NCBI RefSeq assembly: GCF_026162425.1
Contig: NZ_JAOBQJ010000004.1
Span: 496,001 to 560,000 of the forward strand
Reading direction: 5' to 3'
Source: Flexivirga meconopsidis
GTDB taxonomy: Bacteria > Actinomycetota > Actinomycetes > Actinomycetales > Dermatophilaceae
Length of the DNA stretch: 64,000 bases
The position numbers were made by a program, and so were the translations under genes. Below the pieces are notes generated by a model. It was not told the DNA's origin. It worked only from the letters and a program-made list of their open reading frames with translations, and searched no databases. Within the stretch, counting starts at the first letter, position 1, and each line of letters opens with the position of its first letter. This document shows, piece after piece, positions 1 to 9,100 of this stretch.

Positions 1-186
1 CCACACACCCTGCGGCGACAGCGCCTGACCACTGACGAACTCCCCGGACTGCTCCAGTCGCTCGGCGAAGTCGTCCATGTACTTCAGGTGCGCGGCGAGT
101 TCGTCCGGTGTCCACTGGTCCATCGGCACGTCGTTCGGCGCGGCCGGTGCGCCGCGATAGTGCTTGAGCATCAGATACTTGGCCAT
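1..186 (-). CDS. YciI-like (DGPF domain) protein, 3' part outside the window
   Basis: The first 62 residues of a minus-strand protein are visible, beginning MAKYLMLKHYRG; the coding frame is open to the window edge, so the C-terminus is missing. The start MAKYLMLKHYRG, followed by a stretch rich in acidic and aromatic residues (PDELAAHLKYMDDFAERLEQSG), is typical of actinobacterial YCII-related/DGPF-domain proteins, small dimeric ferredoxin-like-fold proteins of mostly unknown function that are often linked to ECF sigma factors. Its start lies 20 bp downstream of the neighbouring flavin-protein gene on the same strand, so the two may be cotranscribed. No catalytic role can be read from the visible part. 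Confidence 0.75.
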   Translation of the reverse strand, partial: MAKYLMLKHYRGAPAAPNDVPMDQWTPDELAAHLKYMDDFAERLEQSGEFVSGQALSPQGVW

Positions 187-206
187 GGTGGGTTTCCCTT
201 CCTGCC

Positions 207-704
207 TCAGGCATCTTGCCGCGCGGCGCGTGCCCGGACCAGTTCCTCGACGGCGCTGGGCAAGGTGTGCTCGAAGTCGATCAGCTTCGCCCAGGTCGGG
301 GTCACAACGATCCGCACCATCGCCGGGTAGAGCGAGCGCACCTCGGCCTCCCACTCCACCCGCTGTTCGTCGCTCATCCGGTAACTGCCGTTGATCTGCA
401 GATACTCCTCGGGGATGCCCTCCACGAGGTCGAGTTCGACGGTGCCTCGGATCAGCAGGATCTTCGGTGGGTGCACCTCGGTGTCGATCGTCAGCGCGAC
501 CTGCGGGTTGCGCCGCAGCGAGGGCAGCTTGGGCGCGTTGGTGCTGGTGCACAGCACCAACGTCGAGCCGTTCCAGGCGAACGCGATCGGGATGCACCGC
601 GGGGTGCCGTCGGCCGCGACATACGCCAGGCGCGCAATGTCGCGGGCCAGTAGTTCCGCGCTGCCCGGACGGTTCAGGACCTCGGTGACGTCTTGTTGGT
701 CCAT
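207..704 (-). CDS. Pyridoxamine 5'-phosphate oxidase family (FMN-binding split barrel) protein
   Basis: A 165-residue protein beginning MDQQDVTEVLNRPG. The segment IARLAYVAADGTPRCIPIAF is the first strand pair of the split-barrel flavin-binding fold (LAxVxxDGxPxxxPxxF). It is followed by LPSLRRNPQVALTIDTE, the usual KxxxLRRNPxVALxxD element that contacts the flavin in this superfamily. The length is normal. Members bind FMN, F420 or haem and reduce diverse substrates; the sequence does not identify the cofactor or substrate. It may be cotranscribed with the YciI-like gene downstream. The 110 bp before it, up to the GNAT gene, contain no other obvious gene. Confidence 0.8.
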   Translation of the reverse strand: MDQQDVTEVLNRPGSAELLARDIARLAYVAADGTPRCIPIAFAWNGSTLVLCTSTNAPKLPSLRRNPQVALTIDTEVHPPKILLIRGTVELDLVEGIPEEYLQINGSYRMSDEQRVEWEAEVRSLYPAMVRIVVTPTWAKLIDFEHTLPSAVEELVRARAARQDA

Positions 705-814
705 CGTCTTGCTCCTGTTCCAGAGGTGTCGGGCCGCCGTGGTGGGCGGCTCGTACCCCTGGGACGGAGCGGTCCGGAGCTTCTCGACATCCCCGCGAGA
801 AAAGTTTGCGGCGG

Positions 815-1402
815 CTACTCCGCCGACGAGGACGCCATCGCGACCCGGGTGCGGGAGCGGGCGCGCAGCGACCGCCGGCGGCGTACTGCCTCGGACACCG
901 AGGGCGGGTGATGGCTGCCTGCCAACCGGCGACGCAGCGCGGCGGCGGTCGTGGTGCGCTCAGTGACCACCGACGCAAAACCGAGCCGGGCGAAGAACCG
1001 GTTGGCGTCGCGGCTGGTCGCCGGCACGCAGGAGACGATGTCGGAGGCACCCAGGTGCTCGGCGTATGACGCAACCATCGCCAGCAACGCCTTGGCGACC
1101 CCGCGCTGGCGCCGCCCCGGCTTCACCCAGAGCAGGTCGATCCAGACCGCGATGTCGTCGTTGAGCGCACTGACCGGGCCGTGCATGACGACGGTGAAGC
1201 CGACCGGCTCCTCGTCGATCGTGGCGAGGTAGATGCGCACGTCCTCGCGCTGACACGAGACCCGCAGGCGGCCCTCGCGAATGGTGCGTTCGGCGTGGTC
1301 GGCCGACAAACCCTGGGCGGCTCGAGACTCCACCCACAAAGCGGCGAACCGCTCCTCGTCGCCCGGGCTGACCCGCGCGACCTGCACGGCCGATCTGGCC
1401 AT
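815..1402 (-). CDS. GNAT family N-acetyltransferase
   Basis: A 195-residue protein starting MARSAVQVARVSPGDEERF. This start is preferred over an ATG 42 bp upstream because a GGAGGA ribosome-binding site sits 5-10 bases before it. The GNAT core is clear: VWIDLLWVKPGRRQRGVAKALL is strand 4 plus the R/QxxGxG/A acetyl-CoA pyrophosphate loop (here RRQRGVAKAL), and NRFFARLGFA is the C-terminal strand motif. The last 35 residues are very basic (VRRRRSLRARSRTR) and lie outside the domain. The acceptor substrate cannot be predicted. It is transcribed away from the liv operon end and separated from it by 138 bp. Confidence 0.8.
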   Translation of the reverse strand: MARSAVQVARVSPGDEERFAALWVESRAAQGLSADHAERTIREGRLRVSCQREDVRIYLATIDEEPVGFTVVMHGPVSALNDDIAVWIDLLWVKPGRRQRGVAKALLAMVASYAEHLGASDIVSCVPATSRDANRFFARLGFASVVTERTTTAAALRRRLAGSHHPPSVSEAVRRRRSLRARSRTRVAMASSSAE

Positions 1403-1540
1403 TGACGTCCTCCGTGGCAGACACCGATGAGTAGTTGAATGCACGACTGCAGACGGCAGCGTACGCCTCCCACCCGGGTGCCCGACACAGGGTTGGAACA
1501 GTCAGTTGTCACACCCCGACTCATCGGTAACCTGCGCCGC

Positions 1541-2251
1541 TCAGCCGCCGAGGTAGGCCGCCTTCACCGCGTCGTCGGCGGCGAGTTCGGCGCCGCTGCC
1601 TTCCCGGGTGATCCGGCCGGTCTCGAGGATGTAGGCCCGGTTGGCGAGCTTGAGCGCCTGGTTGGCGTTCTGCTCCACCAGCAGCACCGTGGTGCCCTGC
1701 TGGTTGACCTCCTTGATAATCCGGAAGATCTGCCGGATGAACTGCGGGGCCAACCCCATCGACGGCTCGTCGAGCAGCAGCAGCTTCGGGTGCGCCATCA
1801 GCGCCCGGCCGATGGCAAGCATCTGCTGCTCGCCGCCGGACATCGTGCCGCCGCTCTGCTTCTGCCGCTCCTTCAGGCGCGGGAACAGGTCGAAGACCCG
1901 GTCGAAGTCGGCCGACATGCTCGACTTGTCCTTGCGGGCGTAGGCGCCCATGTCGAGGTTCTCCAGGACGGTCATCGACGGGAAGATGCCGCGCCCTTCC
2001 GGAGTCAGCGAGATGCCGCGCACCACCCGCAGGTGCGCCTTGGTGCGGGAGATGTCGTCCCCGTCGAAGGTGATCGACCCGCCCGACAGCCCGAGCAGGC
2101 CGGCGACGGCCCGCATCGTGGTGGTCTTGCCGGCACCGTTGGCCCCGATCAGCGAGACGATCTCACCCTCTTCCACGTGGATCGACATGTCGTGGATGGC
2201 CTGGATCCGCCCGTAGTGGACGCTCACGTCGTCCAGCTCAAGCAACGCCAT
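1541..2251 (-). CDS. livF: Branched-chain amino acid ABC transporter ATP-binding protein LivF
   Basis: One of two cytoplasmic ATPases powering high-affinity uptake of leucine, isoleucine and valine. From the start MALLELDDVSVHYGR it has 236 residues, a normal LivF length. Walker A GANGAGKT is at about residues 36-43, the ABC signature MSGGEQQ at 137-143, and Walker B LLLLDEP at 157-163. It is the last gene of livJ-livH-livM-livG-livF and its start lies 14 bp inside the end of livG. An in-frame ATG 39 bp upstream exists, but it would add a basic non-homologous tail. Related systems also carry amides or urea, so the substrate is inferred from the family. Confidence 0.92.
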   Translation of the reverse strand: MALLELDDVSVHYGRIQAIHDMSIHVEEGEIVSLIGANGAGKTTTMRAVAGLLGLSGGSITFDGDDISRTKAHLRVVRGISLTPEGRGIFPSMTVLENLDMGAYARKDKSSMSADFDRVFDLFPRLKERQKQSGGTMSGGEQQMLAIGRALMAHPKLLLLDEPSMGLAPQFIRQIFRIIKEVNQQGTTVLLVEQNANQALKLANRAYILETGRITREGSGAELAADDAVKAAYLGG

Positions 2252-3136
2252 CGTCGTCCTCGTCTTCCTCAACGCCCAGGTATGCCGCAATCACGGCCGG
2301 ATCCTGCTGAATCTGCTGCGGTGCGCCGTCGGCGATCTTGCGCCCGAACTCCAGCACCACGATGCGGTCGGTCACGCCCATCACGAGCTTCATGTCGTGC
2401 TCGATGAGCAGCACCGTGTAACCGTCGTCGCGGATCTGCCGGATGAGCTGCATCAGCTCCTGCTTCTCGGCCGGGTTGAAGCCGGCCGCCGGCTCGTCCA
2501 GGCAGAGCAGCTTCGGCTCGGTCGCGAGCGCCCGCGCGATCTCCAGCCTGCGCTGGTAGCCGTAGGGCAGGCTGCGCGACGGCGACATCGCCTGGTCGGC
2601 GATGCCGACGAACTCCAGCAGCGCCATACCGCGGTCGATCGACTCGCGCTCCTCGCGCACGTGACGCGGCAGCCGGAAGATCGCGCCCGGGACGCTCGTG
2701 CCGTGCCGGGCGTCCAGGCCGACGACGACGTTCTCCAAGGCGGTCATCTCACCGAACAGCCGGATGTTCTGGAAGGTGCGCGCGATGCCGGCGCGGGTGA
2801 TCGCGTGTCGCTTCTTGCCGAGCAGGGACACCCCTTCCATCGTGACGTCCCCCGAGGACGGCTTGTAGACACCGGTCATCGCGTTGAAGCAGGTCGTCTT
2901 GCCGGCACCGTTGGGTCCGATCAGGCCGAGGATCTCACCGCGGTTGATGTCGAACGTCACGTGATCCAGTGCGGTCAAACCACCGAATTGCACTGTCAAC
3001 TCGTCCAATTGGACCAGCGGCTCGCCCTCGCTGACCGCGATCTCGCGATCCGGCGCGACGATGTCGGCGATCTCCTCCTGGGTGATCGGCACGCCGTCCG
3101 GGCCGGTCGGGGTCTCCTCCGGCTCAGGCACCTGGC

Positions 3137-3140
<4 letters not shown>
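2238..3140 (-). CDS. livG: Branched-chain amino acid ABC transporter ATP-binding protein LivG
   Basis: The second ATPase of the Liv importer, 300 residues. Walker A GPNGAGKT is near residue 75, followed by a LivG-type signature (YGYQRRLEIARAL, where YGYQ replaces LSGGQ) and Walker B LLCLDEPAAGFNP. About 40 acidic N-terminal residues precede the domain and the C-terminus is a strongly acidic tail (GVEEDEDDDGVA); both are additions to the family core. The ATG start overlaps the livM stop in a 4-nt ATGA arrangement, implying translational coupling. The YGYQ form of the signature is usual for LivG and is not a defect. Confidence 0.93.
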
Positions 3141-4333
<1,193 letters not shown>

Positions 4334-4375
4334 GCCGCGCCTCTTCCCTCGCCCGCTCGTCGCTCATGCCGCATA

Positions 4376-5377
4376 TCACGCACGCACCTTCGCCAGACTC
4401 GATCCGAGAATGCCTTCCGGCCGCACCATGAGCACCAGCAGCAGTACGACGAAGCAGACCACGTCGTTCCACTGCGCATCGCCGAGCAGGTACTGCCCGT
4501 AGTTGCCGATCAGGCCGAGCAGGAAGCCACCGAGCAGGGCACCGCGGATGTTGCCGATGCCGCCGAGCACCGCGGCCGCGAACGCCTTGATGCCGAGCAC
4601 GAAGCCGCCGTTGTAGATGGCACCGGACGGCACTTGCATGATGTAGAACAAGCCGGCCGCACCGGCCAGCAGACCGCCGATGGCGAAGGTGAGCACGATG
4701 ATCCGCTCGGTGCTGACGCCCATCAGGGTCGCGGTGTCGGGATCCTGGGCGACCGCGCGAATCCCACGCCCGGTTCGCGTCCGCCGGACGAACTGGTCGA
4801 CCGCGATCATCATCGCGAGCGCCGCGACGACGATGATGATCTGGTTGAGGAAGATCAGCGTGTCCCCGATCTGGAAGATCGCCTTGACCGGCACCATGCG
4901 CACCGACGGCTCGGCAACCGATCCGCGCCAGAGGAAGATCAGGTACTGGATGGCGAACGAGACCCCGATGGCGGTGATCAAGAACGCCAGCCGCGGGGCG
5001 CCCCTGGCGCGTAACGGGCGGTAGGCGATGCGCTCCACCAGCACCGCGACGACCGCCGACGTGACCGCACCGGCCAGCAGCGCGACCAGCAGATCGCCGA
5101 TCAGCGGGATTGTGCCGAGGTTCGGGGAGTTGCCGTCGAAGCCCAGCCCGGTGAGGGTGAAGACCACGGCGTACGCGCCCGAGATGAACACCTCGGAGTG
5201 CGCGAAGTTGATCAGGTTGAGGACGCCGTACACCAAGGTGTAGCCGACCGCGACCAGGGCGTAGATCCCGCCATACGTGATGCCGTCGCGGGTCGCCGGC
5301 AGAAAATTCGAGAACAGCGAGTCCCAGTTGAAGCTGATCCAGCTTTCGCTACTGGCGGTGGCAAGTTCGTGCAGCAT
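4376..5377 (-). CDS. livH: Branched-chain amino acid ABC transporter permease LivH
   Basis: The second inner-membrane permease, 333 residues from MLHELATASSESW. This start has a GGAGGAA ribosome-binding site at good spacing; an ATG 63 bp upstream would add an arginine-rich tail. The family signature YGGIYALVAVGYTLVYGVLN followed by INFAHSEVFISGAY is present. Near residue 200 the coupling loop RRTRTGRGIRAVAQDPDTATLMG carries the conserved RAxAxDxxxAxLMG motif. Multiple hydrophobic helices follow. It lies between the lipoprotein gene livJ (about 100 bp upstream) and livM. Confidence 0.93.
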   Translation of the reverse strand: MLHELATASSESWISFNWDSLFSNFLPATRDGITYGGIYALVAVGYTLVYGVLNLINFAHSEVFISGAYAVVFTLTGLGFDGNSPNLGTIPLIGDLLVALLAGAVTSAVVAVLVERIAYRPLRARGAPRLAFLITAIGVSFAIQYLIFLWRGSVAEPSVRMVPVKAIFQIGDTLIFLNQIIIVVAALAMMIAVDQFVRRTRTGRGIRAVAQDPDTATLMGVSTERIIVLTFAIGGLLAGAAGLFYIMQVPSGAIYNGGFVLGIKAFAAAVLGGIGNIRGALLGGFLLGLIGNYGQYLLGDAQWNDVVCFVVLLLVLMVRPEGILGSSLAKVRA

Positions 5378-5478
5378 CGAGGAGTTCCTCCGCAGGTGAT
5401 GTGTCCGGGCAGGTCGCACCCGCGTACGGCGGCGGCCCACCTGAAGCTGTGGCGGGCCGCCGACGTACGACGGTGGGG

Positions 5479-6717
5479 TCAGCCCTCGCTGATCACGCCC
5501 ACGGACTTGATGACGCCACCGTCCACCTTGTAGCCGTAGACCGGCAGGGCGGACAGCTCACCCTTGGAGTCCCACTTGTACTTCTTGGACAGGCCCGCCG
5601 CGTCGTAGCTCTTGATGAAGTCCTTCAGCTTGGCGCGGGTGGTGTTGCCCTTGTCGATGCCGGCCAACATGATCGTCATCGCGTCATACCCCTCGACCGA
5701 ATAGGTGCCCGGCGCCTGACCGTTCGAGACGCCCTTGTATGCCGTGGCGAACTCCGGGATCAGGTCACCGGGGATGCAGGGGCAGGTGAAGTAGGCGTTC
5801 TTGCTGGCGTCGCCCGCCTGCTTGACGAACTCCGGGTCCTTCACACCGTCCGGGCCGATGAAGACACCCTTGAATCCACCATCGGAAAGCTGCTGGTCCA
5901 GCGGCGCGCCCTCGGCGTAGTAACCGGCATAAAAGACCGCATCGGCCTTGGAGTCCAGCACCTTCTGGACGGTCGCGGAGAAGTCCTTCTGCTTGGTGGT
6001 GACCTTGTCGGTGCCGGCCAGCTTGTCCCCGAGGCCCTTGGTGGCGGTGTTCGCCAGGCCGATGCCGTAGGTCGAGTCGTCCTGCACGACGTAGACCTTC
6101 TTGGCACCGAGCTTGTCGGCCAGCTTGGATACCGCCGGGCCCTGCACGTTGTCGTTACCGAGGCCACGGAAGAACGTCGTCCAGCCGTTGTCCGCCAGCG
6201 CTGGGTCGGTGGCGGACGGGGTGATGTGCGCCAGGCCGGCGTTCTCGAAGATCTTGCCGGTCGCCTTGGACTCACCCGAGAACGGCAGGCCGATGACGCC
6301 GATGATGTTCTTGTCGGAGGTCGCCTTCGTCGCCGGCCCGGTCGCCTTGGTCGGGTCACCCTCGGTGTCGAACTTGGTGAACTTCACCTGACAGCCCGGG
6401 TTCGCCTTGTTGTGTTCGTTCACCGCGAGTTGCACGCCGTTGTAGATGTTGATGCCGAGCTGCGCGTTGTCGCCGGTCATCGCGCCGACATACCCGATCG
6501 TGGTGTTCGGGTCGCACTTGGCCTTGCCGTCACCGGCGGGCTTCACCGCGTCGCTCGGCACGTCGATCTTGCTCTGCACCGGCAGGTTCTTCAGGTCGCC
6601 GCCGAGGGCCCCACCCGAACCACTGCCCCCTCCGCCACCGGAGCTGCTGTTGGCGCATCCGGCCACGGCCATCATTGCCACAATCGCCGGGATGGCGAGT
6701 TTCTGCGTTGCACGCAC
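5479..6717 (-). CDS. livJ: Branched-chain amino acid ABC transporter substrate-binding lipoprotein (LivJ-like)
   Basis: Extracytoplasmic receptor of the Liv importer, 412 residues. The N-terminus is a lipoprotein signal peptide with lipobox VAGC, so Cys21 is the predicted diacylglyceryl anchor, followed by a Ser/Gly linker of about 20 residues. The mature part is a periplasmic-binding fold type I: IGYVGAMTGDNAQLGINIYNG marks the first ligand-binding loop and VIGLPFSGESKATGKIFE a later one. The GTG start has an AGGAGG site seven bases upstream. It is the first gene of the operon, 101 bp before livH. Family relatives bind Leu/Ile/Val, amides or urea, so the exact ligand is not certain. Confidence 0.9.
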   Translation of the reverse strand: MRATQKLAIPAIVAMMAVAGCANSSSGGGGGSGSGGALGGDLKNLPVQSKIDVPSDAVKPAGDGKAKCDPNTTIGYVGAMTGDNAQLGINIYNGVQLAVNEHNKANPGCQVKFTKFDTEGDPTKATGPATKATSDKNIIGVIGLPFSGESKATGKIFENAGLAHITPSATDPALADNGWTTFFRGLGNDNVQGPAVSKLADKLGAKKVYVVQDDSTYGIGLANTATKGLGDKLAGTDKVTTKQKDFSATVQKVLDSKADAVFYAGYYAEGAPLDQQLSDGGFKGVFIGPDGVKDPEFVKQAGDASKNAYFTCPCIPGDLIPEFATAYKGVSNGQAPGTYSVEGYDAMTIMLAGIDKGNTTRAKLKDFIKSYDAAGLSKKYKWDSKGELSALPVYGYKVDGGVIKSVGVISEG

Positions 6718-6777
6718 GAAGGTTCCTCCTGAGACAGGGCACGCGTTCGCCGAGTGCGTTCGCGCGTGGAACCGAAG

Positions 6778-6818
6778 ATTAGAGTGAAATCGCGCAGATA
6801 GCTCGCAACTTACGAGCT
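6778..6818 (-). promoter_or_regulatory. Candidate liv operon promoter with overlapping palindrome
   Basis: On the minus strand a possible -35 TTGCGA (6803-6808) and -10 TCTAAT (6778-6783) are separated by 19 bp and lie about 60 bp upstream of the livJ GTG. A perfect inverted repeat AGCTCG-N7-CGAGCT (6800-6805 and 6813-6818) covers the -35 hexamer, as an operator might. The surrounding 6780-6880 is noticeably AT-richer than its neighbours. The spacing is longer than ideal, so the hexamers are tentative; the palindrome is exact. Confidence 0.35.
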
Positions 6819-6904
6819 TTCGACGCCGGTTTGTGATGAAACGGTCGTCTAGTTATGGCCAAATGCTTGGTGCTATTACCATATCCGACGGGCTGGACGA
6901 CCGG

Positions 6905-7504
6905 TCAGTCCGGTGGGTTCTCGGCGGCGCCGGTGATCACGGCGTCGGCTACCTCGCGCATCCCGAGGCGCCGGTCCATGGCGGTCTTCTGGATCCACCG
7001 GAATGCGCCCGGCTCGTCCAACCCGAGCTGTTTCATCAGGATGCCCTTCGCCCGGTCGAGGCTCTTGCGGGTCGCGAGCCGGTCACCGAGGTCGGCGACC
7101 TCCTGCTCCAGCGCCTTTCGCTCCGACCAGCGCGACCGGGCGACCGTGATCGCCGGTCGCAGGTCCTCGATGGTGAACGGCTTGAGCACATAGGCCATCA
7201 CGCCCGCATCGGAGGCACGCTCGACGAGCTCCTTGTCGGAGAACGCGGTCAGCATCACCACGGGTGCGATGCCGGCCGCGCCGATCTCGTCGGCGGCGCT
7301 GATCCCGTCGAGCACCGGCATCTTCACGTCCATCACGACCAGGTCGGGGTGCAGCTGCGCGGCCTGGTCGACCGCCTGGCGTCCGTCCCCGACCTCGGCG
7401 ACCACCTCGTAGCCGGCGTCACGCAGCATCTCGGCGATGTCGAGACGGATGATCGCCTCGTCCTCCGCGACGATCACGCGGAGCGGGCCCGTTTCGTTGT
7501 TCAC
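6905..7504 (-). CDS. pdtaR: ANTAR-domain response regulator (PdtaR type)
   Basis: A 199-residue two-component regulator. The N-terminal receiver domain starts VIVAEDEAIIRLDIAEML; the acidic pair is in AEDE, the phospho-acceptor Asp59 is in DLVVMDVKMP, and the conserved Lys lies in VLKPF. The C-terminal roughly 60 residues (SLDRAKGILMKQLGLDEPGAFRWIQKTAMDRRLGMREVADAV) form an ANTAR RNA-binding domain with the typical AKGILM and A-x-R motifs. ANTAR regulators bind paired RNA hexaloop hairpins and cause antitermination; the actinobacterial partner kinase is PdtaS, which is not in this window. A GTG start (VNNETGPLRV) is assigned because the receiver begins eight residues later. The gene ends 187 bp from livJ. 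Confidence 0.9.
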   Translation of the reverse strand: MNNETGPLRVIVAEDEAIIRLDIAEMLRDAGYEVVAEVGDGRQAVDQAAQLHPDLVVMDVKMPVLDGISAADEIGAAGIAPVVMLTAFSDKELVERASDAGVMAYVLKPFTIEDLRPAITVARSRWSERKALEQEVADLGDRLATRKSLDRAKGILMKQLGLDEPGAFRWIQKTAMDRRLGMREVADAVITGAAENPPD

Positions 7505-7563
7505 GCCTGCCAGCCAATCACAGCGATGTTTCGCCAATGCTACGGCCGCGGACAGTTGCTGCG

Positions 7564-8589
7564 TCAGCCACGCAGATGCGAGACACCGGCCCAGCCGGGG
7601 TCGGCTTCCACCGACACCTTGACCTTGCCGTCCGGCCAGCCGGCGACCGCGGCCCGCACCTGCTCCACCGCCGGCGTGGCGCTGTCGGCATACACGTGCA
7701 GCAGGCAGGTGCCGCCGCTGCACTCGCGCGCCACCACCCGGCCCTGGCCCTCGAGCCGCTCGGTGATGTGGTCCTGCAGGTTGCGCAGCGCGGCCAATGA
7801 CCCGTTGCTCGGCAGGTCGTTGTCGTCCTTCTCGCCGTATGGCGCAGCGACCACGATGTGACTGTCCAGTTGCGGAGCCCAGGCAGCTGCCAGCGGCACC
7901 TGCGCGACCGCGGACACCGGCCCCTTCGGACCGGTGCCCTGCAGCACCAGCCACTGCGGCTGGCCGCCCTCACCGGTGAACTCCTCGCGCAGGTCGCGCA
8001 CTACGGCACGCAGCCCGGCCAGGCCGAACCCGTCGAGCGGCGGCTCGGTGGCGGTCGCGAGCTCACCGATCCAGGTCTCGGTCGCCTCCTCGCCGAGGGC
8101 GGCGTCGAGCGCCAGGAAGGACACCGAAAGTCGTTGCTGCTCACGCAGATCCGCCAGGCGGGGGTGGTAGAAGGTGACATCGACGCGGCTGCCCTGGCGA
8201 CGCACGCCGACCCGCGCGTCGTCGAGCGCGACCTGCACCTCGTCGATCTCGATCCCGTGCCCGGCGAGCTCGGCGACCGGCTGCCTCGAGTCGGCGTAGG
8301 ACCAGACCAGATCCGCTTCGGGCGCACGGCGCAGCCAGCGCCGTGCGGCGGCCCGCAGCTCCGGATCGCCGGCCGCGGTCACCACCAACAGGTGCGCGGA
8401 CTCGCGCCCCGGCGCCAACTCCCACGCCAGGCCTTCCTCGATGGCCGCGACGCGTTTGCTCAGCTCGATGGCGGTCTCGGCACCGGCGGTGTCCATCGCG
8501 ATCGTCCGTGACCCGCCACCGGTCCACCAGGTCCAGAACGCGTCGATGGCGGCGCCGGGGTCGTCACGCCGCTTGCCGAAGAGTGCCAT
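7564..8589 (-). CDS. DUF695 domain-containing protein
   Basis: A 341-residue soluble protein beginning MALFGKRRDDPG; another ATG lies three codons upstream. The C-terminal third (LAALRNLQDHITERLEGQG, then ARECSGGTCLLHVYAD, ending DPGWAGVSHLRG) resembles DUF695, whose members have a short LxxLxxHLxxxL helix, an R-x-x-x-F/V-Y strand and a final DPxW motif. The middle (FDVTFYHPRLADL-like segment, GEEATETWIGEL) resembles the DUF695-associated N-terminal half. No catalytic motif, signal peptide or membrane segment is visible and the function is unknown. It is followed by pdtaR after 59 bp and preceded by an SRPBCC gene 21 bp away on the same strand. Confidence 0.6.
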   Translation of the reverse strand: MALFGKRRDDPGAAIDAFWTWWTGGGSRTIAMDTAGAETAIELSKRVAAIEEGLAWELAPGRESAHLLVVTAAGDPELRAAARRWLRRAPEADLVWSYADSRQPVAELAGHGIEIDEVQVALDDARVGVRRQGSRVDVTFYHPRLADLREQQRLSVSFLALDAALGEEATETWIGELATATEPPLDGFGLAGLRAVVRDLREEFTGEGGQPQWLVLQGTGPKGPVSAVAQVPLAAAWAPQLDSHIVVAAPYGEKDDNDLPSNGSLAALRNLQDHITERLEGQGRVVARECSGGTCLLHVYADSATPAVEQVRAAVAGWPDGKVKVSVEADPGWAGVSHLRG

Positions 8590-8610
8590 GCGCCCCATCC
8601 AACACCCGGG

Positions 8611-9078
8611 CTAGAACAGCGCGCGCACCTGGGCGAGAGCCTTGTCGGCATACCCCTGCCACATGCGGCCGAAGACCGGCAATGCCACGGTGCTCAACGC
8701 CATTCGCGGGTAGACCCGCCACGACCAGGTGACCTGCGTCTCGGCGCCGCGGGCGGTGAATGCCCAGCGGCCGTCGACCCCTCCGGCGAGCGGCTTCAAC
8801 GCGCCGGTGATGTCACTGATGTGGTAGCTGAACGCGGTCGGCGAGTCGACCGTGACGAGCTCTTCGCGCATCGTGCCGCCGTCGGAGAGCACGATCGTGC
8901 GGGCTTGCCCGACGGTGCCCCAGACGCCCTGCTGATCGCGCACCTGCTTGATCGGCGGGAGGGCGAGGTGGCGCCCCGCGAACAACTGCGGCAGCGGCGC
9001 GACGATCACGTCGCGGAATGCCCGCTCGGGATCGGCGGGCACAAGGACCGACGCACTGACGTCCAGGGGTGAACTCAT
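8611..9078 (-). CDS. SRPBCC family protein (polyketide cyclase/dehydrase-like)
   Basis: A 155-residue protein with the START/Bet v1-like helix-grip fold. The N-terminus SASVLVPADPERAFRDVI is the first strand and helix (xxxxVxAPPExVFxxl). The C-terminal part GRWAFTARGAETQVTWSWRVYPR supplies two antiparallel strands, and a long amphipathic helix ends the protein (MWQGYADKALAQVRALF). These proteins bind hydrophobic ligands in a cavity; neither ligand nor reaction can be read from the sequence. It is probably cotranscribed with the DUF695 gene 21 bp downstream. Confidence 0.8.
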   Translation of the reverse strand: MSSPLDVSASVLVPADPERAFRDVIVAPLPQLFAGRHLALPPIKQVRDQQGVWGTVGQARTIVLSDGGTMREELVTVDSPTAFSYHISDITGALKPLAGGVDGRWAFTARGAETQVTWSWRVYPRMALSTVALPVFGRMWQGYADKALAQVRALF

Positions 9079-9100
9079 GGTCGCACGCTACTCGCGCGGC

